From positions 1,426,001 to 1,490,000 of the forward strand of contig CAVRXL010000012.1 of assembly GCA_963725145.1 (NCBI GenBank): DNA of 64,000 nt, in the 5' to 3' direction. The notes under the pieces were generated by a model that worked only from the letters and a program-made list of their open reading frames with translations, was not told the DNA's origin and did not search any database. The translations under genes were made by a program, and so were the position numbers. Source of the stretch: DATAEE01 sp963725145 (GTDB lineage: Bacteria; Acidobacteriota; Vicinamibacteria; Vicinamibacterales; 2-12-FULL-66-21). Shown one piece after another: positions 43,282-51,489 of this stretch. Position 1 is the first letter of the stretch; each line of letters opens with the position of its first letter.

Positions 43282-43848
43282 GTGTTGCGACTGATTCTGG
43301 CGTCCGCCTCGCTGCGGCGCGCGGAGCTGCTGCGCGCGGCGGGCATCGCGTTCGAGATCGTGCCGGCGGAGATCGATGAGCGGCCGTTGACGGGCGAAGC
43401 CCCGGCCGCCTATGTGGAGCGGCTCGCGCGCGAGAAAGCGCAGGCCATCTCATCCCGGCATTCCCAGGCCGAGATTCTTGCCGCCGATACGACGGTCGTG
43501 ATCGACGGTCTCATCCTCGGCAAACCCATCGACGACGCCGAGGCGCGCGAGATGCTGGCGCGGTTGTCGGGCCGCACGCATGAGGTCCTGACGGGCGTCG
43601 CCCTTCTCAGAGATGGGCGGATGGTCTCGGCAGTCGAGACCACGCGCGTGCGTTTCGCGCCGATGTCAGACGCCGACATTGATTGGTACGTCGCGTCCGG
43701 CGAGCCGCGTGGAAAGGCTGGCGGGTATGCGATTCAGGGTCTTGCGTCGCGGTTCGTCGATCGGATCGATGGGTCGTACTCGAACGTCGTGGGTCTGCCG
43801 GTGGCGCTCGTGTGGAAACTGCTACGCCGTCTGGAACGTCGGGCCTAG
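43282..43848 (+). CDS. maf: Maf-like nucleotide pyrophosphatase
   Basis: The GTG start at 43282 gives VLRLILASASLRRAELLRAAGI, the Maf N-terminus; the longer frame upstream is antisense filler. The ~188-residue protein has the family motifs ASASLRR, the substrate-binding Glu in VPAEIDER, ADTTVV with the catalytic Asp, GKP, and GKAGGYAIQGL. Maf proteins hydrolyse noncanonical or modified nucleoside triphosphates. The gene ends at a strong hairpin. Confidence 0.94.
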   Translation: MLRLILASASLRRAELLRAAGIAFEIVPAEIDERPLTGEAPAAYVERLAREKAQAISSRHSQAEILAADTTVVIDGLILGKPIDDAEAREMLARLSGRTHEVLTGVALLRDGRMVSAVETTRVRFAPMSDADIDWYVASGEPRGKAGGYAIQGLASRFVDRIDGSYSNVVGLPVALVWKLLRRLERRA

Positions 43849-43867
43849 AACGTCGTCTTGCGGCCCT

Positions 43868-43898
43868 GGGCTTGGGAGCCACCCAAGCTCCCAAGCCC
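43868..43898. terminator. Strong bidirectional hairpin terminator
   Basis: Twelve-base arms GGGCTTGGGAGC (43868-43879) and GCTCCCAAGCCC (43887-43898) enclose a 7-nt loop between the convergent maf and di-haem cytochrome genes. No T run follows on either side. Confidence 0.7.
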
Positions 43899-43919
43899 CG
43901 AGCCTCTAGGCCCCGGTCG

Positions 43920-45171
43920 TCAGAGCGACTTCAGGAACTTGATCAGGTCGCTCTTCTTGAACGACGACAGGCTGTTGAACGCGCTGCGCGCCGACGACGC
44001 CTGGTTGCCGTGACGCGCGATCGCGTCCTCCAGGCTGAAGCTCGACGCGTCGTGCATGAACCGGCCTCTGGTACGAAGTCCCCACAACGGTACGGTGCGA
44101 ACTTTATTCCGGGTCGATTGCCCGCCGTTCTGGACAATCCCGTCTCCGGTACCGATGTCGTGCAAGAGGAAATCGCTGAACGGACGGATCCTCTTGTTCC
44201 CGATCGTGCTGGCGACCCTGAGCGCCCCGCCGTTGATGAGCGTACCCGGGCTGGCGGTCACCATGCTCGGCGTGTGACAGACGTCACATCCGATGTCATC
44301 GAATACACGTTCGCCATCCCGCACGTCCTCATTGATCGGACCGCGCGGTGGCGCGAGCGTCGACCGCATGAACAGCGCGAAGAGCTCGACGTCTACGCCC
44401 TCGTCGTCAATTCCCGGGGGCGCGTCCGTCGGCTTGGGTGCCGTCTGTGCCGTTCGACGTGTTCTCGGTCGGTTGCAGCGGGCTGGTGATTCCCATCTCG
44501 TTCACATAGGCATCCGCCGAGAACGAGACCAGGCTGGCCTGTTGATCCTTCCAGCCGAAGCGACCGGTTCGGTTCTGGCCCGGCGCCTCGAGCACCGGCA
44601 CGCTGATCATCTGCCCGCGCTGCGAAGATGGCTGGGCATTGGCGATGTTCTGCAGCGTGGTGTTCGACAGCGCCTCGACGAAGCCGAGGCCGAGAATCGA
44701 CAGAGATGCGCGGAATGCTACGACGTTGGTATTCGGGTCTGCGATCTCCTGGTATCCGAGCGCGGTCGAGCGATCGTGCAGCAGGGACCCGCCCGCGTGG
44801 TCCGTGAACACACCGTTCAGGAATCGCCCGGCGCGCCGTTCCATGATCTGGCTGCTGCCGCCGAGAATCGGGACGAGGTGACATTCGCCGCAGCCAGCGG
44901 CGTTGAAGATCGGCCCGAGCCCATCCGCTGTCGACTCGGGACCGGTGAATTCCTCTTCGGCCGCCTCGAAGTTGCACTCGTCATCCTCGATCTGCGGCGA
45001 ATTCGGGGAATTCACGAGGTTGTCCTGGTTGGCGCAGAATTCTTCGGCGAACCCGTTGGATTCGACCTCGAATCCCGTGGGCGCGTCGGTCACACCCGGC
45101 TGCGACAGGGTGCCTGGCGCGGCAATGAGCACCGCGATGAACACCGCCGCAGCGGACACGATTGTTCGCAT
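43920..45171 (-). pseudogene. Di-haem oxidoreductase (DHOR)-family cytochrome with one frameshift
   Basis: The N-terminal part (start ATG 45171, AAAGGAG upstream) has a signal peptide and the first haem site CGECH in IFNAAGCGECHLVPILGG. It runs to a stop at 44407. A second frame, open from before that point, carries the C-terminal half with the second haem site CDVCH in FDDIGCDVCHTPS and VPLWGLRTRGRFMHDASS. The join PTDAPPGIDDEGVDVELFALFMR, just before the second part, shows a single indel between about 44407 and 44450. Intact members are periplasmic di-haem proteins. Being divergent from the ccm operon fits a cytochrome client. Confidence 0.8.
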
Positions 45172-45180
45172 GGGGGGTCT

Positions 45181-45330
45181 CCTTTCGAGAGACGAGAGAG
45201 CGGTCACACCACGACACTGAGAGCGTGAGAGCGACCAGAAGGGGAGCCGAGCGAGCGCCGCGAGAGAGCTGGCGAGACCTGGGGAGCCGTCAGAGCGCCG
45301 CGAGAGCGTCGAGGCCCTGTGGTGGGATTG
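45181..45330. other. GA-rich low-complexity stretch
   Basis: The region between the di-haem gene and the ccm promoter is packed with GAGAG, GAGCG and CGAGAG words, including two near-copies of GCGCCGCGAGAG about 50 bases apart. No ORF is convincing. It may hold the promoter and leader of the di-haem gene on the minus strand. Confidence 0.45.
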
Positions 45331-45388
45331 GGATACCGGGCGGGGACTATAAGGCAATCACAGCCTTGTGGCAAATGTTTTTTATTGA

Positions 45389-45421
45389 CCGTTACCCACG
45401 CCGATTGATTACCGGTAACGG
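45389..45421. promoter_or_regulatory. Operator-like inverted repeat at the ccm promoter
   Basis: CCGTTACC (45389-45396) and GGTAACGG (45414-45421) are perfect 8-bp inverted arms 17 bases apart. They flank and partly overlap the predicted -35 box and spacer of the ccmE promoter, the layout expected of a repressor or activator site. Confidence 0.5.
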
Positions 45422-45433
45422 GAGGGATATTCT
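45405..45433 (+). promoter_or_regulatory. Candidate sigma-70-type promoter of the ccm operon
   Basis: TTGATT (45405-45410), a 17-base spacer and TATTCT (45428-45433) precede ccmE by about 33 bases. Each box matches 4 of 6 consensus positions. Confidence 0.5.
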
Positions 45434-45465
45434 GTCGGGGACGCTCACTGTATATAGAGCCTTTT

Positions 45466-45870
45466 ATGGCGCCACGAGCTGCTGCGAAGATCGGCCTGAC
45501 CGTCATCGTCCTCGTCGGGGCGCTCTGCGCGTTGATGTACGCGACGCTTCGCGAGGGCACGGAGTACTACAAGCACGTCGAGGAAGTCATGGCTCAGCCG
45601 GACGTTTGGTACGGCAAACGGCTGCAACTGCATGGCTTCGTCGTGAAGGACTCCATCCTGAAACGACGCGACAGCCTCGACTACCAGTTCCGGATCGAGA
45701 GCAAGGGCGCCATCGTAGGCGCGCGCTACTCGGGGATCGTTCCGGACACGTTCAAGAGCGGGTCGGAAGTCGTCCTCAAGGGACGGCTCAGCCCGGATGG
45801 CTTCGCGGTCGAACCGGACGGGGTGATGGCGAAGTGCCCGTCGAAGTACGAGCCGAAAGCCGGTGGCTAA
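45466..45870 (+). CDS. ccmE: Cytochrome c maturation haem chaperone CcmE, CxxxY variant
   Basis: This 134-residue protein has one N-terminal membrane anchor (about 7-26) and the CcmE OB fold (GKRLQLHGFVVKDSILKRRDSLDYQFRIESKG...VRYSGIVPD-type block). In the common form the haem is bound by His in an HxxxY motif. Here the equivalent site reads MAKCPSKYEP, so Cys124 replaces His, with Tyr128 kept. CxxxY CcmE proteins are known from archaea and some sulfate reducers. The stop overlaps the next gene by 8 bp. It is the first gene of the operon. Confidence 0.93.
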   Translation: MAPRAAAKIGLTVIVLVGALCALMYATLREGTEYYKHVEEVMAQPDVWYGKRLQLHGFVVKDSILKRRDSLDYQFRIESKGAIVGARYSGIVPDTFKSGSEVVLKGRLSPDGFAVEPDGVMAKCPSKYEPKAGG

Positions 45871-48361
45871 CCTAGGGACGTTCATCCTGCTGACGACCTT
45901 CGTCGTCTGCAGCTATGCCGTAGCCAGCTCGGTGGCGGGGGCGCGGCGGCGATCCTCGCGCCTCATCGAGAGCGGCATCGGCGCGTTTCACCTCGTCACG
46001 GCCCTGATGACGGTGGCCTCGGCGCTGATCGTTCACGCCTTTGCCACGAACGATTATTCGATCAAGTACGTCCAGCGGTACTCCGACGCCGCACAGCCCC
46101 TCTTCTACAAGCTGACGTCGTACTGGGGCGGGCTGGACGGCTCGATCATGTTCTGGGTGTTCCTGCTGGCCGCCTTCGGGTCGATCGCGGTGTACGTCAA
46201 CCGCGACCGCCACCGCGAGCTGATCCCGTACGTCGTCGCGACGATCTCCCTCGTGCAGATGTTCTTCATCTTCCTGATGGTGATCCACAACAACCCGTTC
46301 GAGACGTTCCTCGCGGAGGCGCCCCGCGACGGGCGCGGGCTCAGCCCGCTGCTGCAGAACTTCTACATGGCGATCCACCCGCCGTCGCTCTATGTCGGCC
46401 TGGTCGGGATGACGATCCCGTTCGCGTTCGGGATCGCGGCGCTGGCGACCGGCTACCTGGACGACTCGTGGCTCCGCGCGGTCCGGCGCTGGACGATGAT
46501 GGCCTGGCTCTTCCTGTCGTTCGGGCTGACGCTCGGCATGCTCTGGGCGTACGAGGAGCTGGGCTGGGGCGGCTACTGGATGTGGGATCCTGTCGAGAAC
46601 GCCGGGCTGCTGCCCTGGTTCACCGCAACCGCATTCCTGCACTCGGTGATGGTGCAGGAGCGGCGGGGAATGCTCCGCGTCTGGAACGTCACGCTGGTCA
46701 TCGTGACGTTCTTCCTGACCATCTTCGGCACCTTCATGACCCGCTCGGGGATCGTCCAGTCGGTGCACGCGTTCGGCGAGGACCGGGAGCTCGCCTGGAT
46801 GTTCACGGTCTTCATGATCTGCCTCCTGACGATCAGCTTCGGGCTGGTGATCTGGAGGCTGCCGCTGCTCCGCGCGCGGAACGAGCTGGACTCGTGGGTG
46901 TCGCGCGAGGCGGCGTTTCTCGTCAACAACTGGATCCTGCTCTTCTGCGCGTTCTTCGTCCTCTTCGCCACGATGTTCCCGACGCTGAGCGAAGCGGTGA
47001 CCGGCGAGCGGCTGACGATCGGGCCGCCGTTCTTCAATAAGTGGATGGCGCCAATCGGGCTGATCCTGCTGTTCCTGACCGGCGTCGGGCCGCTCCTCGC
47101 CTGGCGCAAGTCCACGCTGGCCAACCTGAAGAACCAGTTCGTGTTCCCGGTCGCCTGCGGTCTCCTCGTGGGCATCGGCGTCGTCGCCCTTGGGGTCCGC
47201 ATCTGGAGCTCCGGGCTGTGCTTCGCGCTCTCCGGCTTCGTGGTCGGCACCATCAGCCAGGAATTCTGGCGTGGCGCGCGCGTGCGGCAAGGGGCGACCG
47301 GCAGCGATATCGCGACGGCGCTCATCGGGCTCGTCGCGCGAACGCACAGGCGCTACGGCGGATACATCGTCCACGTCGGCATCGTGCTCATCTTCCTCGG
47401 GTTCGCGGGCGAGGGCTTCAAGCAGGAGGAACAGGCGATCCTCAAGCCGGGCGAGCAGGTCGAAATCGGCCGCTTCGTCGTCCGGCACGATGCGATCCGC
47501 GTCAGCGATGACGGTCAGAAGCAGATGGTGACCGCGGATGTCACCGTTCTGAGCGATGGCCGGGTTCTCGGGCGCATGGGTCCGGCGAAATGGTTCTTCC
47601 GCAAGCACGAGGAAGAGCCGACGACCGAAGTCGCGATCCGTCGGAGCTTCTCGGAAGACCTCTACGTCACGCTTGCCGGCTACGACATGCAGACGCAGTC
47701 GGCGACCTACAAGATCACGATCAATCCGCTCGTCAACTGGATCTGGGCGGGGTTCGGGGTCATGGCGGTCGGAACGCTGATCGCGCTGCTGCCCGAGAGC
47801 GCGTTTGCCTTCGCCGCGGCGAAGCTCCCGGCCGGAGCGGTCACGACCTCGCTGATTCTGCTGATGCTGCTGGCGCCGACGCGCGTCCTCGCGCAGGAGC
47901 ACGTCGAGAACCCGCAGACCGTCGTGGTGGTTCCCCGCACGCCGCTGGAGAAGCAGATGCAGCGCGAGCTGGTGTGCATCTGTCCCACGTGCGGGAAAAA
48001 GAACATCGCGGAGTGCACGTGCAGCGAGGCGGCACGGATGCGGGATGAACTGGCCGAGCAGATCAAGCTCGGTAAGGGTCGCGATGACATTCGCAGCTGG
48101 TTCGTCCAGCGCTACGGGAGTCAGCTGCCGCTCGGCGCCCCGCTCGACCGCGGCTTCAACCGCCTCGCCTGGTTCTTTCCGTATCTGGTGGGAGGAGCAA
48201 GCCTGCTCGGTGTCGGCATCGTCGTATCGCGCTGGAAGAAGAAGGAGGCAGAGGCTTCTCCAGCGGCCGGAGGTCCAGGAGCGGCCGGCCGGCAGGAGCC
48301 GGAGTCCAGCCGCGATGCGCTGAATGCCCGGCTCGACGATGAGCTCCGTGACCTCGACTAA
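45863..48361 (+). CDS. ccmF: CcmF-CcmH fusion, cytochrome c haem lyase
   Basis: This 832-residue protein overlaps ccmE. Residues ~1-660 are CcmF: many membrane helices, the WWD-type haem motif GWGGYWMWDPVENAGLLPW near residue 233, conserved His-containing loops, and the periplasmic region before the last CcmF helix (NPLVNWIWAGFGVMAVGTLIALLP). After a hydrophobic segment (TTSLILLMLLAPTRVLAQ), residues ~690-800 are a CcmH domain. It has a thiol motif in ELVCICPTCGKKNIAECTC (Cys 705, 707, 710, 718 and 720), then a three-helix bundle and a C-terminal membrane anchor. CcmH normally reduces apocytochrome thiols as a separate subunit. A covalent lyase-reductase unit is unusual. Confidence 0.93.
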   Translation: MANLGTFILLTTFVVCSYAVASSVAGARRRSSRLIESGIGAFHLVTALMTVASALIVHAFATNDYSIKYVQRYSDAAQPLFYKLTSYWGGLDGSIMFWVFLLAAFGSIAVYVNRDRHRELIPYVVATISLVQMFFIFLMVIHNNPFETFLAEAPRDGRGLSPLLQNFYMAIHPPSLYVGLVGMTIPFAFGIAALATGYLDDSWLRAVRRWTMMAWLFLSFGLTLGMLWAYEELGWGGYWMWDPVENAGLLPWFTATAFLHSVMVQERRGMLRVWNVTLVIVTFFLTIFGTFMTRSGIVQSVHAFGEDRELAWMFTVFMICLLTISFGLVIWRLPLLRARNELDSWVSREAAFLVNNWILLFCAFFVLFATMFPTLSEAVTGERLTIGPPFFNKWMAPIGLILLFLTGVGPLLAWRKSTLANLKNQFVFPVACGLLVGIGVVALGVRIWSSGLCFALSGFVVGTISQEFWRGARVRQGATGSDIATALIGLVARTHRRYGGYIVHVGIVLIFLGFAGEGFKQEEQAILKPGEQVEIGRFVVRHDAIRVSDDGQKQMVTADVTVLSDGRVLGRMGPAKWFFRKHEEEPTTEVAIRRSFSEDLYVTLAGYDMQTQSATYKITINPLVNWIWAGFGVMAVGTLIALLPESAFAFAAAKLPAGAVTTSLILLMLLAPTRVLAQEHVENPQTVVVVPRTPLEKQMQRELVCICPTCGKKNIAECTCSEAARMRDELAEQIKLGKGRDDIRSWFVQRYGSQLPLGAPLDRGFNRLAWFFPYLVGGASLLGVGIVVSRWKKKEAEASPAAGGPGAAGRQEPESSRDALNARLDDELRDLD

Positions 48362-49964
48362 AGAGGTCCGGCTGAAGCCGGACGCTACAAAGTCGGGGGT
48401 CCGGCCCACGCCGGACTCTACGAGCGACCAGGGCTTTCACCCCTGGCAGTTTTTCGTCCTGCTGTCGCTGGCGGTCGCGACCGTGGCCGTCCTGATTTCG
48501 CGGCAGCCCACGCCCGAACATCTCGTCCTCATTAGTCTCGCGATCGGCGCCGCCGGCTTCACCGGGTACGCCGCGTATCGCACGCTCGCCCCGCTCGTGC
48601 GTCCGGACGGCGGGCGACCGGGCGAGCCGCTCGGCCGCCGCACGCGCGCGAGCCTCGAACGCGAGAAGACGCTCACGCTCCGCGCCCTCAAGGAGCTCGA
48701 GTTCGACCGGGCGATGGGGAAGGTGGCGCAGCAGGATTTCGACGAGATGACGTCGCGCCTCAGGGCGAGGGCGCTGGGGATCATGGAGCAGCTTCAAGAA
48801 GGTGCTCAGGGTGCTCAGGGTGCTCAAGGTGCTCAAGGTGCTCAGGGTGCTGCGAGTGTTTCGAAACAGCGGCACGTGTGCGGATGCGGTGTAGAGAACG
48901 ATGCGGACGCGCGGTTCTGCAAGCGCTGCGGTCTGAAGCTGGCCGCGCTGCTGCTCGCGCTGCTTCTGCCGTCGTACGGCGCCGCGCAGGCGCTGCAGAT
49001 GCCCGACCCGAAGCAGATGTCGGGCGTCCCGCTGCCGAGCCCCGATCTCCCGGGCGGGACGGTCTCGGTACGCGTCGTGCGCGGTGGACCCGGAAACAAT
49101 CTTCAGGGCGAGACCGTCGAGCTCACGGTCGCCGGTCGCCCTCCGACGAGCGCAAAAACGGACGCGAACGGCCGGGCGCAGTTTCCGGGGATCGCGACAG
49201 GCGCGGAAGTCCAGGTGCGAGCGGTCGTCGGCGGCGAGACGCTCGAGTCGCGCCCGTTCAAGATGCCGGATCGGGGCGGCATCCGGTTGATGCTGGTCGC
49301 AACCGACCCCGAAGCGGCGCGGCGAGAGGAAGAGTCCAAGAAGCTTGCCGCCGGCCCGGCGCAGCCGGGCGTCGTGATCCTCGGCGGCGACTCGCGGTTC
49401 GTCATCGAGACGGTCGAAGACGCGCTCCAGGTCTACTACCTGCTCACCGTGCTCAGCACGGCGCGAACGCCGGTTCAGCCGCCCTCGCCGCTCGTCTTCG
49501 ATCTCCCGACCGGCGCGTCGGGGGCGGCGATCCTCGAGGGATCGACGCCGCAGGCGCGGGTGTCGGGCGCACAGGTCACGGTCACCGGTCCGTTTCAGCC
49601 GGGATCGACCGTCGTGCAGATTGGGTTCCTTCTGCCGCACCGCGGCGGAGAGATCAGCCTCCAACAGCGCCTGCCTGCCGCGCTCGAGCAGGTGTTGATC
49701 GTGGCCGAAAAGTCCGGCGAGTTGAGGATCGCGTCGCCGCAGGCGCCCGCGCAGCGGGAGATGCCTGCCGAAGGGGAGACCTACATCGTGGCCAGCGGGC
49801 CGGCCATTGCGGCCGGCGGGACGCTTCAGGTGACCGTCGGCGGGCTTGCGGGCCACCCGCGATGGCCCCGCAACCTCGCGCTCGGCATGGCGAGCGTCAT
49901 CCTTCTTGCCGGCGCCTGGGGGGCATGGACAGCGCCGAAAACGGCCGTGCATGGACGCGGATAA
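48339..49964 (+). CDS. Chimeric protein: CcmI-like head, zinc ribbon and secreted beta-sandwich domains
   Basis: The ATG at 48339 lies inside the end of ccmF; another ATG is at 48324. Residues ~10-24 are encoded by two REP palindromes. Two membrane helices (about 28-47 and 53-75) and a helical CcmI-like segment (TLRALKELEFDRAMGKVAQQDFDEMTSRL) follow. (GAQ)5 repeats start at 155 and a zinc ribbon (CGCGVENDADARFCKRCG) near 180. A signal-peptide-like stretch (LAALLLALLLPSYGAAQA) opens a second half of ~330 residues with a carboxypeptidase-regulatory-like domain, a long strand-rich domain and a C-terminal helix. It looks like two ancestral genes joined. A role in apocytochrome handling is inferred from the operon. 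Confidence 0.7.
   Translation: MSSVTSTKEVRLKPDATKSGVRPTPDSTSDQGFHPWQFFVLLSLAVATVAVLISRQPTPEHLVLISLAIGAAGFTGYAAYRTLAPLVRPDGGRPGEPLGRRTRASLEREKTLTLRALKELEFDRAMGKVAQQDFDEMTSRLRARALGIMEQLQEGAQGAQGAQGAQGAQGAASVSKQRHVCGCGVENDADARFCKRCGLKLAALLLALLLPSYGAAQALQMPDPKQMSGVPLPSPDLPGGTVSVRVVRGGPGNNLQGETVELTVAGRPPTSAKTDANGRAQFPGIATGAEVQVRAVVGGETLESRPFKMPDRGGIRLMLVATDPEAARREEESKKLAAGPAQPGVVILGGDSRFVIETVEDALQVYYLLTVLSTARTPVQPPSPLVFDLPTGASGAAILEGSTPQARVSGAQVTVTGPFQPGSTVVQIGFLLPHRGGEISLQQRLPAALEQVLIVAEKSGELRIASPQAPAQREMPAEGETYIVASGPAIAAGGTLQVTVGGLAGHPRWPRNLALGMASVILLAGAWGAWTAPKTAVHGRG
48366..48416. repeat. Two REP palindromes (GTCCGGC...GCCGGAC), family G
   Basis: Hairpins 48366-48383 (loop TGAA) and 48399-48416 (loop CCAC) share identical 7-bp arms and both are followed by CTAC. 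They overlap the first codons of the chimeric ccm gene and are translated as VRLKPDAT and VRPTPDST. Confidence 0.8.
48801..48851. repeat. 9-bp tandem repeat (GGTGCTCAG/A x ~5.7)
   Basis: Five full units of GGTGCTCAR and a partial sixth encode Gly-Ala-Gln repeats between the CcmI-like helix and the zinc ribbon. Copies differ only at the last base, so it should be prone to length change by slippage, always in frame. Confidence 0.9.
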
Positions 49965-49979
49965 ACGAAGATACGCGCA

Positions 49980-50693
49980 GTGAATGCCGAGAGCTTCTCT
50001 GCGGACTTTCAGATCCTTCGTTTTGAAGACGTCTCGCGGCACTTCGGGCGGCGCCGCGCCCTGGCGCACGTCTCGCTCGAATGCCGGGCGGGTGAGATCG
50101 TCGGCCTCCTGGGCCCGAACGGGGCCGGGAAGTCCACGCTCCTGGCGATCGCCGCCGCGCTGATGACGCCGAGCGCGGGGTCGGTCCGCTACGGCACGAT
50201 CACTGCCCGGGAAGGAGGAGCTGCGCTGCGGGGGCGGATCGGCCTGCTCGCGCACGATCTGCACCTTTACCCTGAGCTGACGGCCCGCGAGAACCTCGAG
50301 TTCTTCGCACGGCTGTACATGCTTCGGGATGCGCGGCGGCGAGCGGAGGCCGCTCTGGCACGCGCGGGGCTCGCCGCCCGCTCGGAAGAGGTCGTCTCGA
50401 GCTTCTCGCGCGGTCAGCGGCAGCGCCTCGCGCTCGAGCGCGCGCTCGTCCACGATCCGCGGCTCGTGCTGCTTGACGAGCCGTTCACGGGGCTCGACGA
50501 CGAGGCCTCGCGCGCGCTCGTGGCGCGGCTTGGGGCGCTGCGTGAGGCCGGAGCGATTGTCCTGCTGGCGACCCACGACATCGAGACCGTCGAGGGACTC
50601 GTAGACCGCGTCGCGGTGCTGCGTGAGGGCCATCTGGCCGCGCTCGAGGCCGGCCCGGGTGCCCTGCGCGAGCGCTACCGGAGACTGATGTGA
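49980..50693 (+). CDS. ccmA: Haem exporter ATP-binding protein CcmA
   Basis: The GTG at 49980 is preceded by a CGCGGATAAACGAAGATACGCGCAG-type repeat and not by a clear ribosome binding site. The ~237-residue ABC ATPase has Walker A GPNGAGKST, a Q-loop region HDLHLYPELTARENL, a signature SFSRGQRQR (first residues altered from LSGGQ), Walker B LVLLDEPFTGLD and ATHD. CcmA with CcmB and CcmC releases holo-CcmE. The order ccmA-ccmB-ccmC-ccmD is standard. Confidence 0.92.
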   Translation: MNAESFSADFQILRFEDVSRHFGRRRALAHVSLECRAGEIVGLLGPNGAGKSTLLAIAAALMTPSAGSVRYGTITAREGGAALRGRIGLLAHDLHLYPELTARENLEFFARLYMLRDARRRAEAALARAGLAARSEEVVSSFSRGQRQRLALERALVHDPRLVLLDEPFTGLDDEASRALVARLGALREAGAIVLLATHDIETVEGLVDRVAVLREGHLAALEAGPGALRERYRRLM

Positions 50694-50721
50694 CGCCATC
50701 GAGTGCCAGCCGAGAGCGGAT

Positions 50722-51405
50722 ATGCGCGCGTTCGTAAGCATCGCCTGGCTCGTCATGCGCAAGGATTTGACCGTGGAGGTGCGCAGCCGCGAGATCGTCT
50801 ATACGACGCTCTTCTTCGCGGTTTCGTGCGTCCTCGTGTTCGCGTTCAGCTTCGTGCGGGATGGACGCGCCCTCGATCACGCTGCGGCCGGCATTCTCTG
50901 GATCGCGATTGCGTTCGCCGGGACGCTCGCGCTCGGCCGTGCCTTCGAGCGGGAGCGACAGAGCGAGACGCTCCGCGCGCTCCTGCTCGCGCCCGTGGAT
51001 CGGCCCGCGATCTACGTCGGCAAGCTGCTCGGGTTGCTCGCGCTCCTGGCTGGTGTCGAGCTGATTCTGGTGCCGGTCGTCGGCCTCCTGTTTCAGGCGC
51101 CGCTTCTGGCGCACCCGTACCTGCTCGCGGCGCTCCTGGCGGCCGGTACGATCGGGTTTGCCTCGGTCGGCACGCTGTTCGCCGCCATGCTCGTCCGGTC
51201 GCGAAGCCGTGACGTCCTGCTCCCGGTGGTGCTGTACCCGATAACCGTCCCCGTCATCATCGCGGGCGTGCGAGGCACGGCGGCGCTGCTTCAGGCGGAG
51301 GCGGATACGCCGATGGCGGTCGCGTGGATCACGATGCTCGCGGCGTTCGACGCCGTGTTTCTCACGCTCGCGCTGTGGACGTTCGAGCCCGTCATGACCG
51401 ACTAG
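50722..51405 (+). CDS. ccmB: Haem exporter permease CcmB
   Basis: This 227-residue protein has six membrane helices and the CcmB hallmarks: MRKDLTVEVRSREIVYTTLFFAVSCVLVFAF, RAFERERQSETLRALLLAPVDRPAIYVGKL, and LLPVVLYPITVPVIIAG. It forms the CcmABCD complex. It follows ccmA by 28 bases and is separated from ccmC by a palindrome-bearing 84-base gap. Confidence 0.95.
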   Translation: MRAFVSIAWLVMRKDLTVEVRSREIVYTTLFFAVSCVLVFAFSFVRDGRALDHAAAGILWIAIAFAGTLALGRAFERERQSETLRALLLAPVDRPAIYVGKLLGLLALLAGVELILVPVVGLLFQAPLLAHPYLLAALLAAGTIGFASVGTLFAAMLVRSRSRDVLLPVVLYPITVPVIIAGVRGTAALLQAEADTPMAVAWITMLAAFDAVFLTLALWTFEPVMTD

Positions 51406-51453
51406 AGCTTGATGTTTCGAATCAGCGCGCCGAGCGTAAGCGAGGCGTGGTAG

Positions 51454-51477
51454 GCGCTGGGGGTGGGGCCCCAGCGC
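51454..51477. repeat. Palindrome GCGCTGGGG...CCCCAGCGC between ccmB and ccmC (family F)
   Basis: Nine-base arms flank GTGGGG. The core GGGGGTGGGGCCCC (51459-51472) is the reverse complement of 37200-37213. The hairpin sits just before the AAGGA ribosome binding site of ccmC. Confidence 0.7.
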
Positions 51478-51489
51478 AATCAAGGATGA

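Noticed and set aside
45181..45330. GA-rich region considered as a structured RNA
   Set aside because: Only short redundant words are present, with no consistent long-range pairing visible by eye.
45872..48409. Long minus-strand open frame (845 codons) opposite the CcmF-CcmH gene
   Set aside because: Its translation is rich in Arg, Asp, Glu, His and Pro with no domain pattern, typical of the antisense of a GC-rich membrane protein gene; the plus strand is clearly coding.
48801..48851. Short direct repeats considered as a CRISPR array
   Set aside because: Units are 9 bp, contiguous without spacers, and encode Gly-Ala-Gln in frame.
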